Assembly (NCBI GenBank): GCA_964354155.1
Contig: CAYGYG010000031.1
Coordinates: forward strand, 1-30,407
Direction: 5' to 3'
Source of the DNA: CAYGYG01 sp964354155
GTDB taxonomy: Bacteria; Hydrothermota; Tepidihabitantia; SM23-42; CAYGYG01
Length of the DNA: 30,407 nt
In this document: positions 6,816 through 15,190 of the stretch, piece by piece
How positions within the stretch are numbered: the stretch's first letter is position 1
Layout of the letters: each line of letters opens with the position of its first letter
The notes under the pieces: model-generated
What the model saw: only the letters and a program-made list of their open reading frames with translations
Database searches by the model: none
What the model was told of the DNA's origin: nothing
Position numbers and translations under genes: made by a program

Positions 6816-8159
6816 ATGATGCAGAAGCTGGAACAGAGAATCCGACGCGAAGCGATCTCATTCGTCGACCTGAAGTACACTGGGCTTCTGGGCAATCTGC
6901 ACCACATCACGGTCCCGGCGCGCCGTTTCCGGAGCATGGTCTCGGACGGCGTGGGGATTGACGGCTCCAGCATCCCGGGGTACAAGGGTGTCAAGCGGTG
7001 TGACATGATTGTCGTGCCCGATCTCGACTATTCCTTCATTGACCCTTTTTTCGACAAGAAGACGATATCCTTTCTCTGCCGCAGCCTTTACAGCTATGAC
7101 CGTTCGCCGTTTGAGAAAGACCCCCGTAGCCTGGCTTTCCGATTTGAGACATACTTGAAGCGCAAGGGTTACCGTGCTTTTTTCCTGCCCGAACTGGAAT
7201 TCTACCTTTTCAATTCGGTCGAGTTTGGCGATGAATCCGGCGGCAGTTATTTCCGGGTGACCTCGGAAGAGGGGATTCCGGACGAGGAGTACCCGCACCA
7301 GGGTCTTGCGATTCGCAAGAAAGGCGGTTATCACGCGGCGCCGCCGTTCGACCGCACGGCGAATCTCCGCAACGAGCTTTGCCACACCTTAGCCAACTGC
7401 GGAATCGAAGTCAAGTACCATCATCATGAAGTCGGTCCGGCGACTCAGGTGGAAATCGAATTGGTTTTCAACGGCCCGTTACGCACCTGTGATTATGCGA
7501 CGTTGAGCAAATACCTTATTAGGAACCAGGCCCGGTCCGCGGGATTGACTGCAACCTTCATGCCTAAGCCGCTCTTCGGCGAGCCGGGCAACGGGATGCA
7601 CGTGCACCATTACCTGTTACGTGACGGACGGCCCTTCCTTTTCGAGCGCAAGCGCATCTCGCAGCTCGCCCGCCCCGGCGAGTATTACGTTGCGGGCCTC
7701 TTGAAACATGCCCCGGCGCTCTGTGCGTTGACCAACCCGTCGACCAACTCGTATAAACGGCTGATTGCCGGCTACGAGGCGCCGATCTACACCGACTATG
7801 CGGTCGGCAGCCGGGCTGCCGCCATCAGGATTCCAGAATACGTTCGCGACCCGAAGACGCAGCGCATCGAATATCGCATCGGCGATGCCATGGCCAACCC
7901 CTATCTAGCTTTGCCGGCGATGGTCATGGCCGGTCTTGACGGCCTTGACCGGAAGCTTACCGGGGTCAGCAAGAAACGACTGCCCGGTAATCTGCTCGAA
8001 GCACTGCATGAACTGAAGCAGGACCACGAATTTCTGCTCCGGGGGGGTATCTTCACCGAAGAACTGCTCATGCAGTGGATTGAGGTGAAGACCGCCGAGT
8101 TTGAGGCGGTGGCCAGCCGGCCCACGAGCCAAGAGTATCTTCTTTACTTTGGAGGCTAA
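6816..8159 (+). CDS. glnA: Glutamine synthetase, type I
   Basis: ATP-dependent ligation of ammonia to glutamate. The 447-aa product shows GSI landmarks: DGSSI (49-53), metal-binding ELEF (E126, E128), HHHEVGPATQVEIE (E205, E213), GNGMHVHH (H262), the glutamate-site NPSTNSYKRL and the IEYR motif. The usual NRSA before IRIP reads SRAA here, with the Arg kept. The tail is the short GSI-alpha type, without the adenylylation loop NLYDLP, so GlnE control is unlikely. Two ATGs (6816, 6819) start the frame. The promoter predicts initiation at or beside them without a leader. The downstream oxidoreductase gene overlaps the last codons. Confidence 0.94.
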   Translation: MMQKLEQRIRREAISFVDLKYTGLLGNLHHITVPARRFRSMVSDGVGIDGSSIPGYKGVKRCDMIVVPDLDYSFIDPFFDKKTISFLCRSLYSYDRSPFEKDPRSLAFRFETYLKRKGYRAFFLPELEFYLFNSVEFGDESGGSYFRVTSEEGIPDEEYPHQGLAIRKKGGYHAAPPFDRTANLRNELCHTLANCGIEVKYHHHEVGPATQVEIELVFNGPLRTCDYATLSKYLIRNQARSAGLTATFMPKPLFGEPGNGMHVHHYLLRDGRPFLFERKRISQLARPGEYYVAGLLKHAPALCALTNPSTNSYKRLIAGYEAPIYTDYAVGSRAAAIRIPEYVRDPKTQRIEYRIGDAMANPYLALPAMVMAGLDGLDRKLTGVSKKRLPGNLLEALHELKQDHEFLLRGGIFTEELLMQWIEVKTAEFEAVASRPTSQEYLLYFGG

Positions 8160-9183
8160 GACGGAGCCGAAACTCAACATCGGGATTGTCGGCCTCGGGG
8201 CCTTGGCCCAGACGACCCACATTCCGATCTACCGGAAGATGAGCAACGTCGAGATTGTGGCCATCTGCGACAGCGACGTGCGCAAGCTTGATCACGTCGC
8301 GCGACGGGTCGGTGTCAAGAAGCGATATGTCGATTTCCAAGCGCTGATCGAGGATGAGCAGGTCGAGGCAGTGATAATCGCGGCCCCGAGTTATCTCCAC
8401 GCCCCGATGACCCTGGCGGCCCTCAAGTTCGGCAAACACGTCTTCTGCGAGAAGCCGATGTCGACCTCGCTGGCCGAGGCCGAGGAGGTCGTCAACGCGG
8501 CGCGCAAGACGAAGAAAAAACTGGCAATAGGGCTCAATAACCGGTTCCGGCCCGACGTCCAGACGCTCAAAAGCTTCATTGACCACGGCGAGCTCGGTGA
8601 TATTTTCTACATGAAAGCCGGCTGGTTGATGGGTCGGAGCGCCTGGTCTTTGGACGATTGGCACAACGCCAACATTCGTTCGGGAGGAGGCTCTTTTTCC
8701 AGCATTGGCGTCAATCTGCTCGACATCTGCCTGTGGTTTCTCGAGAAAAAGGAGCCGGTGGCAATATCCGGCGCATGCCACGTCCGCGCCGGACCGGAGA
8801 ACATCGACGATGCCGCCATCGCTTTTATCCGGTATAGCGACGATTCGGTGTTGACGATCGAGGTGGGTTGGTCGCTGATTTTCGAGAAGGATTTTCTATA
8901 CTGCAATATGTTCGGCAGTAAGGGGGCGGCGCTGCTCAATCCTTTGGAGATCCACAAAGAGATGCACGGACACTTGGTCAATGTCACACCGGCCATTGAA
9001 CAGAGGAACTACTACCGGGTTTCCTTCGAACTTGAGGACCATTTTTTTGTCGAGGCGGTACTCAAAGACAAGGACCCGGTGTTCAGCGGCCAAGATGGGC
9101 TGATGATTGCGCGCGTGGTCGATGCCTTCTACCGGTCGGCCAAGAAGAAGACCGAGGTCCGGTTTGAATCGAGTAGGAAATAG
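8149..9183 (+). CDS. Gfo/Idh/MocA family oxidoreductase
   Basis: A 344-aa NAD(P)-dependent dehydrogenase of the sugar/cyclitol type; the substrate cannot be told. The N-terminal Rossmann fold shows LNIGIVGLGALAQTTHIP. The family motif CEKPMSTSLAEAEE follows, then LNNRFRPDVQTLKSFIDHGELGDI and the C-terminal beta-sheet domain (SGGGSFSSIGVNLLDICLWF). The start is uncertain. TTG at 8149 overlaps glnA by 11 bp but has no Shine-Dalgarno. GGAGG at 8151-8155 sits exactly five bases before an in-frame ACG at 8161, directly after the glnA stop. Translation is probably coupled to glnA and continues into lnt, whose start overlaps the 3' end of this gene. Confidence 0.9.
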   Translation: MEAKTEPKLNIGIVGLGALAQTTHIPIYRKMSNVEIVAICDSDVRKLDHVARRVGVKKRYVDFQALIEDEQVEAVIIAAPSYLHAPMTLAALKFGKHVFCEKPMSTSLAEAEEVVNAARKTKKKLAIGLNNRFRPDVQTLKSFIDHGELGDIFYMKAGWLMGRSAWSLDDWHNANIRSGGGSFSSIGVNLLDICLWFLEKKEPVAISGACHVRAGPENIDDAAIAFIRYSDDSVLTIEVGWSLIFEKDFLYCNMFGSKGAALLNPLEIHKEMHGHLVNVTPAIEQRNYYRVSFELEDHFFVEAVLKDKDPVFSGQDGLMIARVVDAFYRSAKKKTEVRFESSRK

Positions 9184-10708
9184 CTTTCTTCTGATTCTGT
9201 CGGCGCTGGCCCTGGCACTCTCCTTTTCGCCCCTACCATTACATTTCCTAAGCTGGGTAGCTCTCGTGCCCCTTCTTGCCCGGATTGAAATGGGTGCTCG
9301 CAAGGGTGCTTTCTGGTCCGGTTTCTTCTTTGGCTTCTGCTACAGCTTATTTCTCCTCTTCTGGCTTCTGTTTCTGGTTGTGCCGCCGGTTATCAAGGCC
9401 TGGCTTGTCTTCGGGTACGTCTTACTCGCCGCCTTCATCGGTTTCTATTTTGCTGCGTTCAGCCTGATGACCAAATGGCTGGGATTGTTCTGGGCGCCCT
9501 TCATTTTGGTGGCGCTTGAATATGTCCGCTCGATCGGCGACATCGGGTTCCCCTGGGGTGTCCTTGGCTACACCCAGACTTCATACCTCCCCGCAATCCA
9601 GCTGGCCTCGATATTCGGTGTCTGGGGCGTTTCGTTCTGGATCGTCGTAGTGAATATTCTTGCCTACCAAAGCTTGCGCGCGTTGGTCTCCCGTACCTCG
9701 TGGCTCAGGCCCGTGCTCTGCCTTCTGGGCACGGTGCTCATTGTCCTCGGGTACGGGACGGCAAGAATCGGCCATAACTCAAACGATAGGATCCGCGTCG
9801 CGGTCGTGCAACCCAATATCGACCCCAATGCCAAGTCGACCCGGGAAATGAAACAAAAAATGTTTGATATCCTTCGGGAAGACGCGCGACGGGTTAAAGA
9901 CCTTGGCGTTGATGTTATGATATTACCGGAGACAGCACTGCCGGTTAACCTGGAACGGGAGCGGGTATACTATGAACAGGTCCGGCAGGTATCCGATACC
10001 CATCGCCTGCGCATTCTTTCTGGGTCGCTTCTGTACGGCTACGATCGGGCGGGCGGACTCGAGGTGTACAATGGAGCGATTCTATTCGTGCCGGATTCGG
10101 GGATCGTGCAGAAATACCGCAAGATGCATCTGGTCCCGTTCAGCGAGAAGATCCCCTACAGCCGGCAATTACCTTTCTTGCGAAGTGCGGACTTTGGGGG
10201 TGGCGATTTTACGCACGGCCAGGATCATGTTGTGTTCCGGGTCGGGGACAAGCGTGGTGCGGTGCTCATCTGCTTTGAGTCGATATTCGGTGACCTCACG
10301 AGGAGCTTCGCAAAGAAAGGATGCGATTTTTTGATCAACATCACCAACGATGGGTGGTTCGGGAATACGCCGGGGCCGTACCAGCACGCCGAGATGGCGG
10401 TGGTGCGGGCGGTCGAGAATCGTATGCCCCTGGTCCGGTGCGCGAATACCGGCATATCATTCGTGGTTGACCAGTTCGGACGGGTCAGCAACAAGACCCC
10501 GATTTTCGAGCGCGCCCTTGTCGTGGCCGATGTGCCGATGGGCGCCGGCCGATCCATCTACATGAAGCTCGGCGACTTCCTGCCTCGATTATCGATTGGG
10601 ATTGTCGGCCTCTTGCTGTTGATTACTGCAATCCGGAGCCGTCGTTCCAAAACCGTGTTGGACGGCAGGGACCGTCGCCCGGCGGAGGGCGCCGAAAAAT
10701 CCCCGTGA
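9164..10708 (+). CDS. lnt: Apolipoprotein N-acyltransferase
   Basis: Transfers a third acyl chain to the N-terminal cysteine of lipoproteins in the inner membrane. The 514-aa product begins with about six hydrophobic helices (residues ~5-200), followed by a nitrilase-like domain. The catalytic triad is complete: E256 in ILPETALP, K320 in YRKMHLVPFSEK and C370 in LICFESIF. ITNDGWFG and QHAEMAVVRAVENR are also typical. A last hydrophobic helix is near residues 477-492 (SIGIVGLLLLITAI). I chose TTG at 9164 (MNRVGNSFLL), with GAGG five bases upstream, because the longer frame would put an arginine-rich tail in front of helix 1. It overlaps the oxidoreductase gene by 20 bp. Its presence implies mature triacylated lipoproteins and probably an outer membrane. 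Confidence 0.93.
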   Translation: MNRVGNSFLLILSALALALSFSPLPLHFLSWVALVPLLARIEMGARKGAFWSGFFFGFCYSLFLLFWLLFLVVPPVIKAWLVFGYVLLAAFIGFYFAAFSLMTKWLGLFWAPFILVALEYVRSIGDIGFPWGVLGYTQTSYLPAIQLASIFGVWGVSFWIVVVNILAYQSLRALVSRTSWLRPVLCLLGTVLIVLGYGTARIGHNSNDRIRVAVVQPNIDPNAKSTREMKQKMFDILREDARRVKDLGVDVMILPETALPVNLERERVYYEQVRQVSDTHRLRILSGSLLYGYDRAGGLEVYNGAILFVPDSGIVQKYRKMHLVPFSEKIPYSRQLPFLRSADFGGGDFTHGQDHVVFRVGDKRGAVLICFESIFGDLTRSFAKKGCDFLINITNDGWFGNTPGPYQHAEMAVVRAVENRMPLVRCANTGISFVVDQFGRVSNKTPIFERALVVADVPMGAGRSIYMKLGDFLPRLSIGIVGLLLLITAIRSRRSKTVLDGRDRRPAEGAEKSP

Positions 10709-10723
10709 TCCGGGCGGCGTGGG

Positions 10724-11455
10724 CTACTTATTGGTCTTGTAACCGGCCGGCAGTTCGAACAGACTCGGACTGAGCGATTTCGTATCGATCTTGGTGACCT
10801 CGGTGTGGGTCTTCATGTCAAACGACATCGGCCCGCCTTCCACTTTTATGTCCAGGTCGCTGATTAACGGGAAGCCATCGAGTTCACTGATCTTCTTCTG
10901 AAAAGCCAGCATCGCCTTGTTGCCGCCGCCTCCGGCCTGACCCCCAAAACCTTGCTCGAACATCTTTTTCTGAAAGGCGGTGATCTCTTTAGCGCCCGGC
11001 ACGTTCTTGGCAATCCACATCGTTTGAACGTATTTTGTGCCCCCCTTGGTCGATTTGGCTTCGGCGGAAACCACGACCTTTTGGCACTGCATATTGAGCA
11101 CCTTCTTGCTCTCGGCCGTCTTCTGGACGCTGATCTTCGGCACAATCGTATCGCCGCCGGCTCCCTGCTGAAGTTTCTTGAGATCGGCAAACTTTAACTC
11201 ACTATAGGTCTTGCTCTGGGGGTTGAGCATCCAGATCACGCCCTTGTCCAGCCGGGTAATCACGATCATACCTTCGTTTGACTTGCCGGAAACGTCTCCC
11301 ATCTCGGCGCGGGACAAGTCGCCTCTAATGTAGGAGCGTAAGACGGCGCTCTTGCCGGCACCTTTGCCGGCGTTGGACATGGTTGCTTCGTACATCACGT
11401 CACCATAGAGAGAAACAACTGCGATCAATAGAATTGCGATTCGATACGATTTCAT
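10724..11455 (-). CDS. Secreted DUF4412-like protein
   Basis: A 243-aa exported protein of unknown function. A signal peptide is clear (MKSYRIAILLIAVVSLYG, cleavage near residue 18), with no lipobox Cys. The mature part begins VMYEATMSN and contains YIRGDLSRAEMGD, a conductive pattern for DUF4412 proteins, then GVIWMLNPQSKTYSELKF. A Gly-rich, flexible stretch (GFGGQAGGGGNK) is near residue 173. The ATG at 11455 has AAGGAGG six bases upstream. It is convergent with lnt (15 bp gap) and divergent from yebC. The family assignment comes from motif recognition alone. It is probably periplasmic or on the outer membrane. Confidence 0.75.
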   Translation of the reverse strand: MKSYRIAILLIAVVSLYGDVMYEATMSNAGKGAGKSAVLRSYIRGDLSRAEMGDVSGKSNEGMIVITRLDKGVIWMLNPQSKTYSELKFADLKKLQQGAGGDTIVPKISVQKTAESKKVLNMQCQKVVVSAEAKSTKGGTKYVQTMWIAKNVPGAKEITAFQKKMFEQGFGGQAGGGGNKAMLAFQKKISELDGFPLISDLDIKVEGGPMSFDMKTHTEVTKIDTKSLSPSLFELPAGYKTNK

Positions 11456-11478
11456 TCATTACCTCCTTGGCGTCCATA

Positions 11479-11506
11479 TTTATACCTGTTTTTGATGGTT
11501 TGTCAA
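11479..11506 (-). promoter_or_regulatory. DUF4412-gene promoter, TTGACA-N16-TATAAA
   Basis: On the minus strand TTGACA is at 11506-11501 and TATAAA at 11484-11479, spacer 16 bp. The predicted start near 11472 leaves a 17-nt leader that contains the AAGGAGG site. Confidence 0.75.
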
Positions 11507-11523
11507 GAGGCCGGCCCCGGGTC

Positions 11524-11551
11524 TTGACAAACCGCGTTGCATCGCTATAAT
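11524..11551 (+). promoter_or_regulatory. yebC-ruvCAB promoter, TTGACA-N16-TATAAT
   Basis: Consensus hexamers at 11524-11529 and 11546-11551, spacer 16 bp. The predicted start near 11558 is at the edge of the AAAGGAG ribosome site (11557-11563). It is back to back with the DUF4412-gene promoter: the two -35 boxes are 17 bp apart. Confidence 0.85.
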
Positions 11552-11569
11552 TCAGTAAAGGAGACCGGT

Positions 11570-12316
11570 ATGTCAGGTCATTCGAAATGGGCGAAAATAA
11601 AGCATAAGAAGGCTAAAGACGATGCGGTCCGCGGCCGGATATTCAGCCGGGTGATTCGCGAGATCACGGTTGCGGCGCGGCACGGGGGCGACCCTAACAG
11701 CAACCCGCGGCTGCGATCGGCGATCGAGGGTGCCCGCGGCTACAACATGCCCCAGGACAACATTGAACGGGCGATCAAGCGCGGCACCGGCGAAGCGGAA
11801 GGCTCGAGCTACGAAGAAATATCCTATGAAGGTTACGGGCCCGGCGGGGTGGCGATCCTGATCGAGGCGATCACCGACAACCGGAACCGGACTACGTCGG
11901 AATTGAGGCATCTCTTCACGCGCATGGGGGGGAATCTTGCGTCCGCCGGTTCGGTGGCCTGGCAGTTTCAGACTCGCGGGATCATCGCGATCGACAGTGC
12001 GAAGTATGACGAGGATACCGTGCTGGGATTGGGTTTGGAAGGCGGGGCGCTGGATGTCAGCAAGGAAAACGGCACGATCACGTTGACCACAAATCCCGAG
12101 GATTTCAAGAAGATGAAGGACATTCTGTCCCAGCACAAGGTGGAGATGGTGCGTTCGGAGCTCACTCGGGTACCGCAGAACACGGTGCCGGTCGCCGACA
12201 GAGAGGCCGAAAAGGTGCTGAAGCTGTACGAGGCGCTCGACGAACACGACGACGTACAGCACGTCTATGCGAATTTCGATATCCCCGACGAAATCCTGGA
12301 GAAGTTCTCCGGCTAA
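11570..12316 (+). CDS. yebC: YebC/PmpR family protein
   Basis: A conserved YebC-family protein of 248 aa. Members have been described as transcription regulators and, more recently, as factors that relieve ribosome stalling. It begins with the hallmark MSGHSKWAKIKHKKAKDDAV and contains GGDPNSNPRLRSAIEGARGYNMPQDNIERAIKRG and YEGYGPGG, followed by the DNNRNRT-type TDNRNRTTSELRHLF motif. The ATG at 11570 has AAAGGAG (11557-11563) upstream. It heads the ruv cluster, the common bacterial arrangement; ruvC follows after 24 bp and is probably cotranscribed. Confidence 0.96.
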   Translation: MSGHSKWAKIKHKKAKDDAVRGRIFSRVIREITVAARHGGDPNSNPRLRSAIEGARGYNMPQDNIERAIKRGTGEAEGSSYEEISYEGYGPGGVAILIEAITDNRNRTTSELRHLFTRMGGNLASAGSVAWQFQTRGIIAIDSAKYDEDTVLGLGLEGGALDVSKENGTITLTTNPEDFKKMKDILSQHKVEMVRSELTRVPQNTVPVADREAEKVLKLYEALDEHDDVQHVYANFDIPDEILEKFSG

Positions 12317-12340
12317 AGGTTCGATCTATCGCCCATTGTG

Positions 12341-12790
12341 ATGAGAGTGTTGGGTCTGGACCCGGGCTTGAGTGCAACCGGTTACGGTTTGATCGAGAAT
12401 CAGGTCGTCATTGAGGTCGGAGTAATCCGTGTCCGCAGGTCCAAGATGCTGCCCGAAAGAATCAAGACCATTGCCGCCGACTTGGAAGAGCTGCTCAAAA
12501 AATACCGGCCCGAACGATGCGGTCTGGAGAACGTTTTCTACAGCAAAAATCCCAAGACTGCGATTCTTGCCGGCCAACTGCGAGGTGCCTTCATCCTGCT
12601 TCTTGACCGGTACGATGTGAAGATTGTTGAACTGGCCCCGACCCGAATCAAACTGGCGCTGACCGGCAACGGGCGGGCTTCAAAAACCCAGATTCAGTAT
12701 ATGGTCAATCATATTTTCAACATCGACCGGCGCCTGCCCCCGGACGCGGCGGATGCGCTCGCTATCGCCTATTGCGCCGCCCGAGCATGA
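12341..12790 (+). CDS. ruvC: Holliday junction resolvase RuvC
   Basis: An endonuclease that cuts Holliday junctions with symmetric nicks after RuvAB branch migration. The 149-aa product has all four acidic catalytic residues: D7 (LGLDPG), E63 (GLENVFY), D135 and D138 (PPDAADALAIAYC). It is slightly shorter than the E. coli enzyme, with a truncated C-terminus. The ATG at 12341 gives MRVLGLDPG, which places the first Asp at the family position; a GTG directly before it is also possible. No Shine-Dalgarno sits at normal distance. Its stop overlaps the ruvA start (ATGA). Confidence 0.96.
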   Translation: MRVLGLDPGLSATGYGLIENQVVIEVGVIRVRRSKMLPERIKTIAADLEELLKKYRPERCGLENVFYSKNPKTAILAGQLRGAFILLLDRYDVKIVELAPTRIKLALTGNGRASKTQIQYMVNHIFNIDRRLPPDAADALAIAYCAARA

Positions 12791-13332
12791 TCAGCACACT
12801 GACCGGAACAATCCGAGACAAGACGCCGCCCCGGCTGGTCGTTGAGGTCGGTGGGATCGGCTTCGAGGTATTTCTGCCGGTGTCGCTTTTCAGCCGGCTG
12901 GGCGCGCCCGGCGACCGGGTTTCGATATTGACCAAACTCGTGGTCAAGGAGGACGCGCTTGAGCTTTACGGTTTTCTCCATCCCGTCGAGCTCGGTCTTT
13001 TCGAGGATCTGACCAGTGTACCCGGGATTGGGCCGAAGTCGGCGTTGAACGTTCTCTCCCGTTTCTCTGCCCTAGAGCTGGTTGCCGCGATTGAAGCGCA
13101 GAACGACGAGCTGTTGTCGACCGTGCCCGGCATCGGGAAGAAGACCGCGGCCAAAATAATTCTGGAACTCAAGGGCAAGATCAAGTTTGAGAAAGACAAG
13201 CCGGGTTTTGTTCAGGCGGTTGATGCCCTGGTCGCGTTGGGGCTGTCGCGTAACGAAGCGGTCGAGAAGCTCAAGGGGTGCGACCCCAAGCTGACCCCGG
13301 ACGAAATGGTCAGAAAGGCGCTGGCCCGATGA
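12787..13332 (+). CDS. ruvA: Holliday junction branch migration protein RuvA
   Basis: Binds four-way junctions as a tetramer and recruits the RuvB motor. The 181-aa product has the N-terminal OB fold (MISTLTGTIRDKTPPRLVVEVGGIGFEVFLP), the two helix-hairpin-helix motifs (LTSVPGIGPKSALNVLS and LSTVPGIGKKTAAKIILELK), and the C-terminal RuvB-binding three-helix domain (AVDALVALGLSRNEAVEKLKG). The ATG at 12787 overlaps the ruvC TGA by the ATGA arrangement, and the gene ends in the same way into ruvB, so the three ruv genes are translationally coupled. Confidence 0.96.
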   Translation: MISTLTGTIRDKTPPRLVVEVGGIGFEVFLPVSLFSRLGAPGDRVSILTKLVVKEDALELYGFLHPVELGLFEDLTSVPGIGPKSALNVLSRFSALELVAAIEAQNDELLSTVPGIGKKTAAKIILELKGKIKFEKDKPGFVQAVDALVALGLSRNEAVEKLKGCDPKLTPDEMVRKALAR

Positions 13333-14360
13333 TGGAGATCAGCGAACCGCGTAAGGTAACCTATCCCGAACCGCTCGAAGGCGAAGAAACCTTTGACCTT
13401 ACCCTGCGTCCCAAGATGCTGGACGAGTTCGTCGGTCAGACCAGGGTCAAGGACAATCTGGGTGTATTTATCGAGGCGGCCAAACAACGCAGCGAGCCGC
13501 TGGAGCATATTCTTCTGCACGGCCCGCCGGGACTGGGCAAGACAACGCTGGCGTATATCATTGCCAATGAGATGGAAACGAAGATTACGGTTACGACCGG
13601 ACCGATTCTAGAACGGCCGTTCGACCTGGCCGGCATTCTTTCCAAGCTTGAGGAGCGCAACATCTTCTTCATTGATGAGGTACACCGTATGAACCGAGCA
13701 GTTGAGGAGTATCTCTACCCGACGCTTGAGGATTTCACGCTCGACATCATGATCGACAAGGGGGTGGGCGCGCAGAGCATGAGAATTCCGCTGAGGCACT
13801 TCACGATGATTGGGGCTACGACGCGGATCGGTCTGCTCACATCACCGCTGCGCAACCGTTTTGGGATCACCCTGCGGCTTGACTATTATTCCGCCGACGA
13901 CCTGTTCACCATTGTCAACCGCTCGGCGCGGCTTCTGGAAATCGAAATCGACCAAGCCGGGGCCCGTGAGATCGCCAAACGTTCCCGGGGCACGCCCCGC
14001 ATTGCCAACCGCCTGCTGAGAAGGGTGCGGGATTTTGCCCAGGTGAAGGGGAAGAAGGTAATCGACAAGGAAATCGCCGACTACGGGCTGGGCCAGCTTG
14101 ACGTCGACCAACGCGGCCTGGACGACATGGACAAGAAGATCATCCTGACGATTGTCGAGAAGTTCCGGGGCGGGCCGGTGGGTCTAAGCAGTCTGGCGGT
14201 CGCGGTCGGGGAGGACGCCCAGACGATTGAAGAGGTTTACGAACCGTTCCTGGTGATGGAGGGATTCATCAAGCGGACACCGCGCGGCCGGGAGGCAACC
14301 GACCTGGCTTTTGAACACTTCCGAATAGGACGCAAACCCAGAGACGCCTCGCTTTTCTGA
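13329..14360 (+). CDS. ruvB: Holliday junction DNA helicase RuvB
   Basis: A hexameric AAA+ motor that drives branch migration with RuvA. The 343-aa product has Walker A (GPPGLGKTTLAYIIANE), Walker B (NIFFIDEVHR), sensor 1 (MIGATTR), the arginine finger region (SPLRNRFG) and a C-terminal winged helix ending TPRGREATDLAFEHF. Two tandem ATGs at 13329 and 13332 start it; the first overlaps the ruvA stop by ATGA. The gene closes the GC-rich housekeeping block: 13 codons after it, base composition drops sharply. Confidence 0.97.
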   Translation: MMEISEPRKVTYPEPLEGEETFDLTLRPKMLDEFVGQTRVKDNLGVFIEAAKQRSEPLEHILLHGPPGLGKTTLAYIIANEMETKITVTTGPILERPFDLAGILSKLEERNIFFIDEVHRMNRAVEEYLYPTLEDFTLDIMIDKGVGAQSMRIPLRHFTMIGATTRIGLLTSPLRNRFGITLRLDYYSADDLFTIVNRSARLLEIEIDQAGAREIAKRSRGTPRIANRLLRRVRDFAQVKGKKVIDKEIADYGLGQLDVDQRGLDDMDKKIILTIVEKFRGGPVGLSSLAVAVGEDAQTIEEVYEPFLVMEGFIKRTPRGREATDLAFEHFRIGRKPRDASLF

Positions 14361-14398
14361 AGATCTTAATGACCTGCATCACAACCTGTAGCTTTATC

Positions 14399-14417
14399 AA
14401 TCCTCAATACAAGGATT
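14399..14417. other. Small inverted repeat after ruvB
   Basis: AATCCT (14399-14404) can pair with AGGATT (14412-14417) around a 7-nt loop. No T-run follows, so a terminator function is only possible. It marks the boundary between the ruv operon and the AT-rich accessory segment. Confidence 0.3.
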
Positions 14418-14446
14418 AGCAATAGCAAGAAGGAGATGTTCGCAGA

Positions 14447-15190
14447 ATGCGAAGGCCAAAGAAATTAGAAGGAATTCGATCGTTACAACTATCATTACTT
14501 CAGGATATTCTAAAAAATGTCTCGTCAATTGCACAAAAACTATGTGGGTTGATTCGGAAATGCGACAATGCGATTAAGACATTGGAAGGTACAAACCAAG
14601 TCAATCAGAGACTAGCGAAAACCCCCAGAAAAGTGGATTTTGGAACGATGGTTAATGTTGTTATACTAATCGCATCGTTAACAATATTGTATATTGCATT
14701 GAGACAATTCAGCATAACAAAAGCTTATCAAGATTGGACGAGAAAAGAAATGGCACGCAAACCTCGTTTGTCTTTGGTAGTTACCGATAGTGTGAGAATA
14801 AAAGACGACACTATACGATTCTCATGCAGCCTGATAAATAAGGGCGACGATATCGCCAAAGCTGTGCAAATTCGATTTCCTGTTAATGATACGACCGATA
14901 GCATAAATCCTGTTACAAAAATAAGGGGGCAAGATGCCGTAATTTTTGGGGGTAAAGGGGATCTAACGATAAAACTACCAATCTATGAGCGTAGCGACTT
15001 TATATACTTCCATGACGACACGACTAATCCGTATATAATAATGTTGCCTTGGATATGGGAGGTGAGCAACATAAGGAAAATAAATAGAATGAAACCGTCG
15101 GTTTATATAATGACCTACTATGTTGATTCAGATAGGGGAAGCCGCATGGAGAGCCTCATTGTCAATATTCCGCCCCATAGCTTCAAATAA
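14447..15190 (+). CDS. Single-pass membrane protein of unknown function
   Basis: A 247-aa protein with no recognised family. Residues ~8-58 are helical and look like a coiled coil (SLLQDILKNVSSIAQKLCGL). One transmembrane helix spans ~64-86 (VDFGTMVNVVILIASLTILYIAL). The remaining ~150 residues begin RKPRLSLVV and contain CSLINKGDDIAKAVQIRFPV, suggestive of an Ig/CARDB-like beta-sandwich. AAGGAG lies 11 bases before the ATG. The DNA is much poorer in GC than its neighbours: 18 of 60 bases at 14641-14700, against 45 of 60 at 14161-14220. This points to recent transfer. It lies next to the AIPR defence gene on the opposite strand. A sensor or effector role at the membrane is only a guess. Confidence 0.7.
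   Translation: MRRPKKLEGIRSLQLSLLQDILKNVSSIAQKLCGLIRKCDNAIKTLEGTNQVNQRLAKTPRKVDFGTMVNVVILIASLTILYIALRQFSITKAYQDWTRKEMARKPRLSLVVTDSVRIKDDTIRFSCSLINKGDDIAKAVQIRFPVNDTTDSINPVTKIRGQDAVIFGGKGDLTIKLPIYERSDFIYFHDDTTNPYIIMLPWIWEVSNIRKINRMKPSVYIMTYYVDSDRGSRMESLIVNIPPHSFK

Noticed and set aside
8068..8781. 237-codon minus frame over glnA and the oxidoreductase gene
   Set aside because: It is a shadow of two well-supported plus-strand genes.
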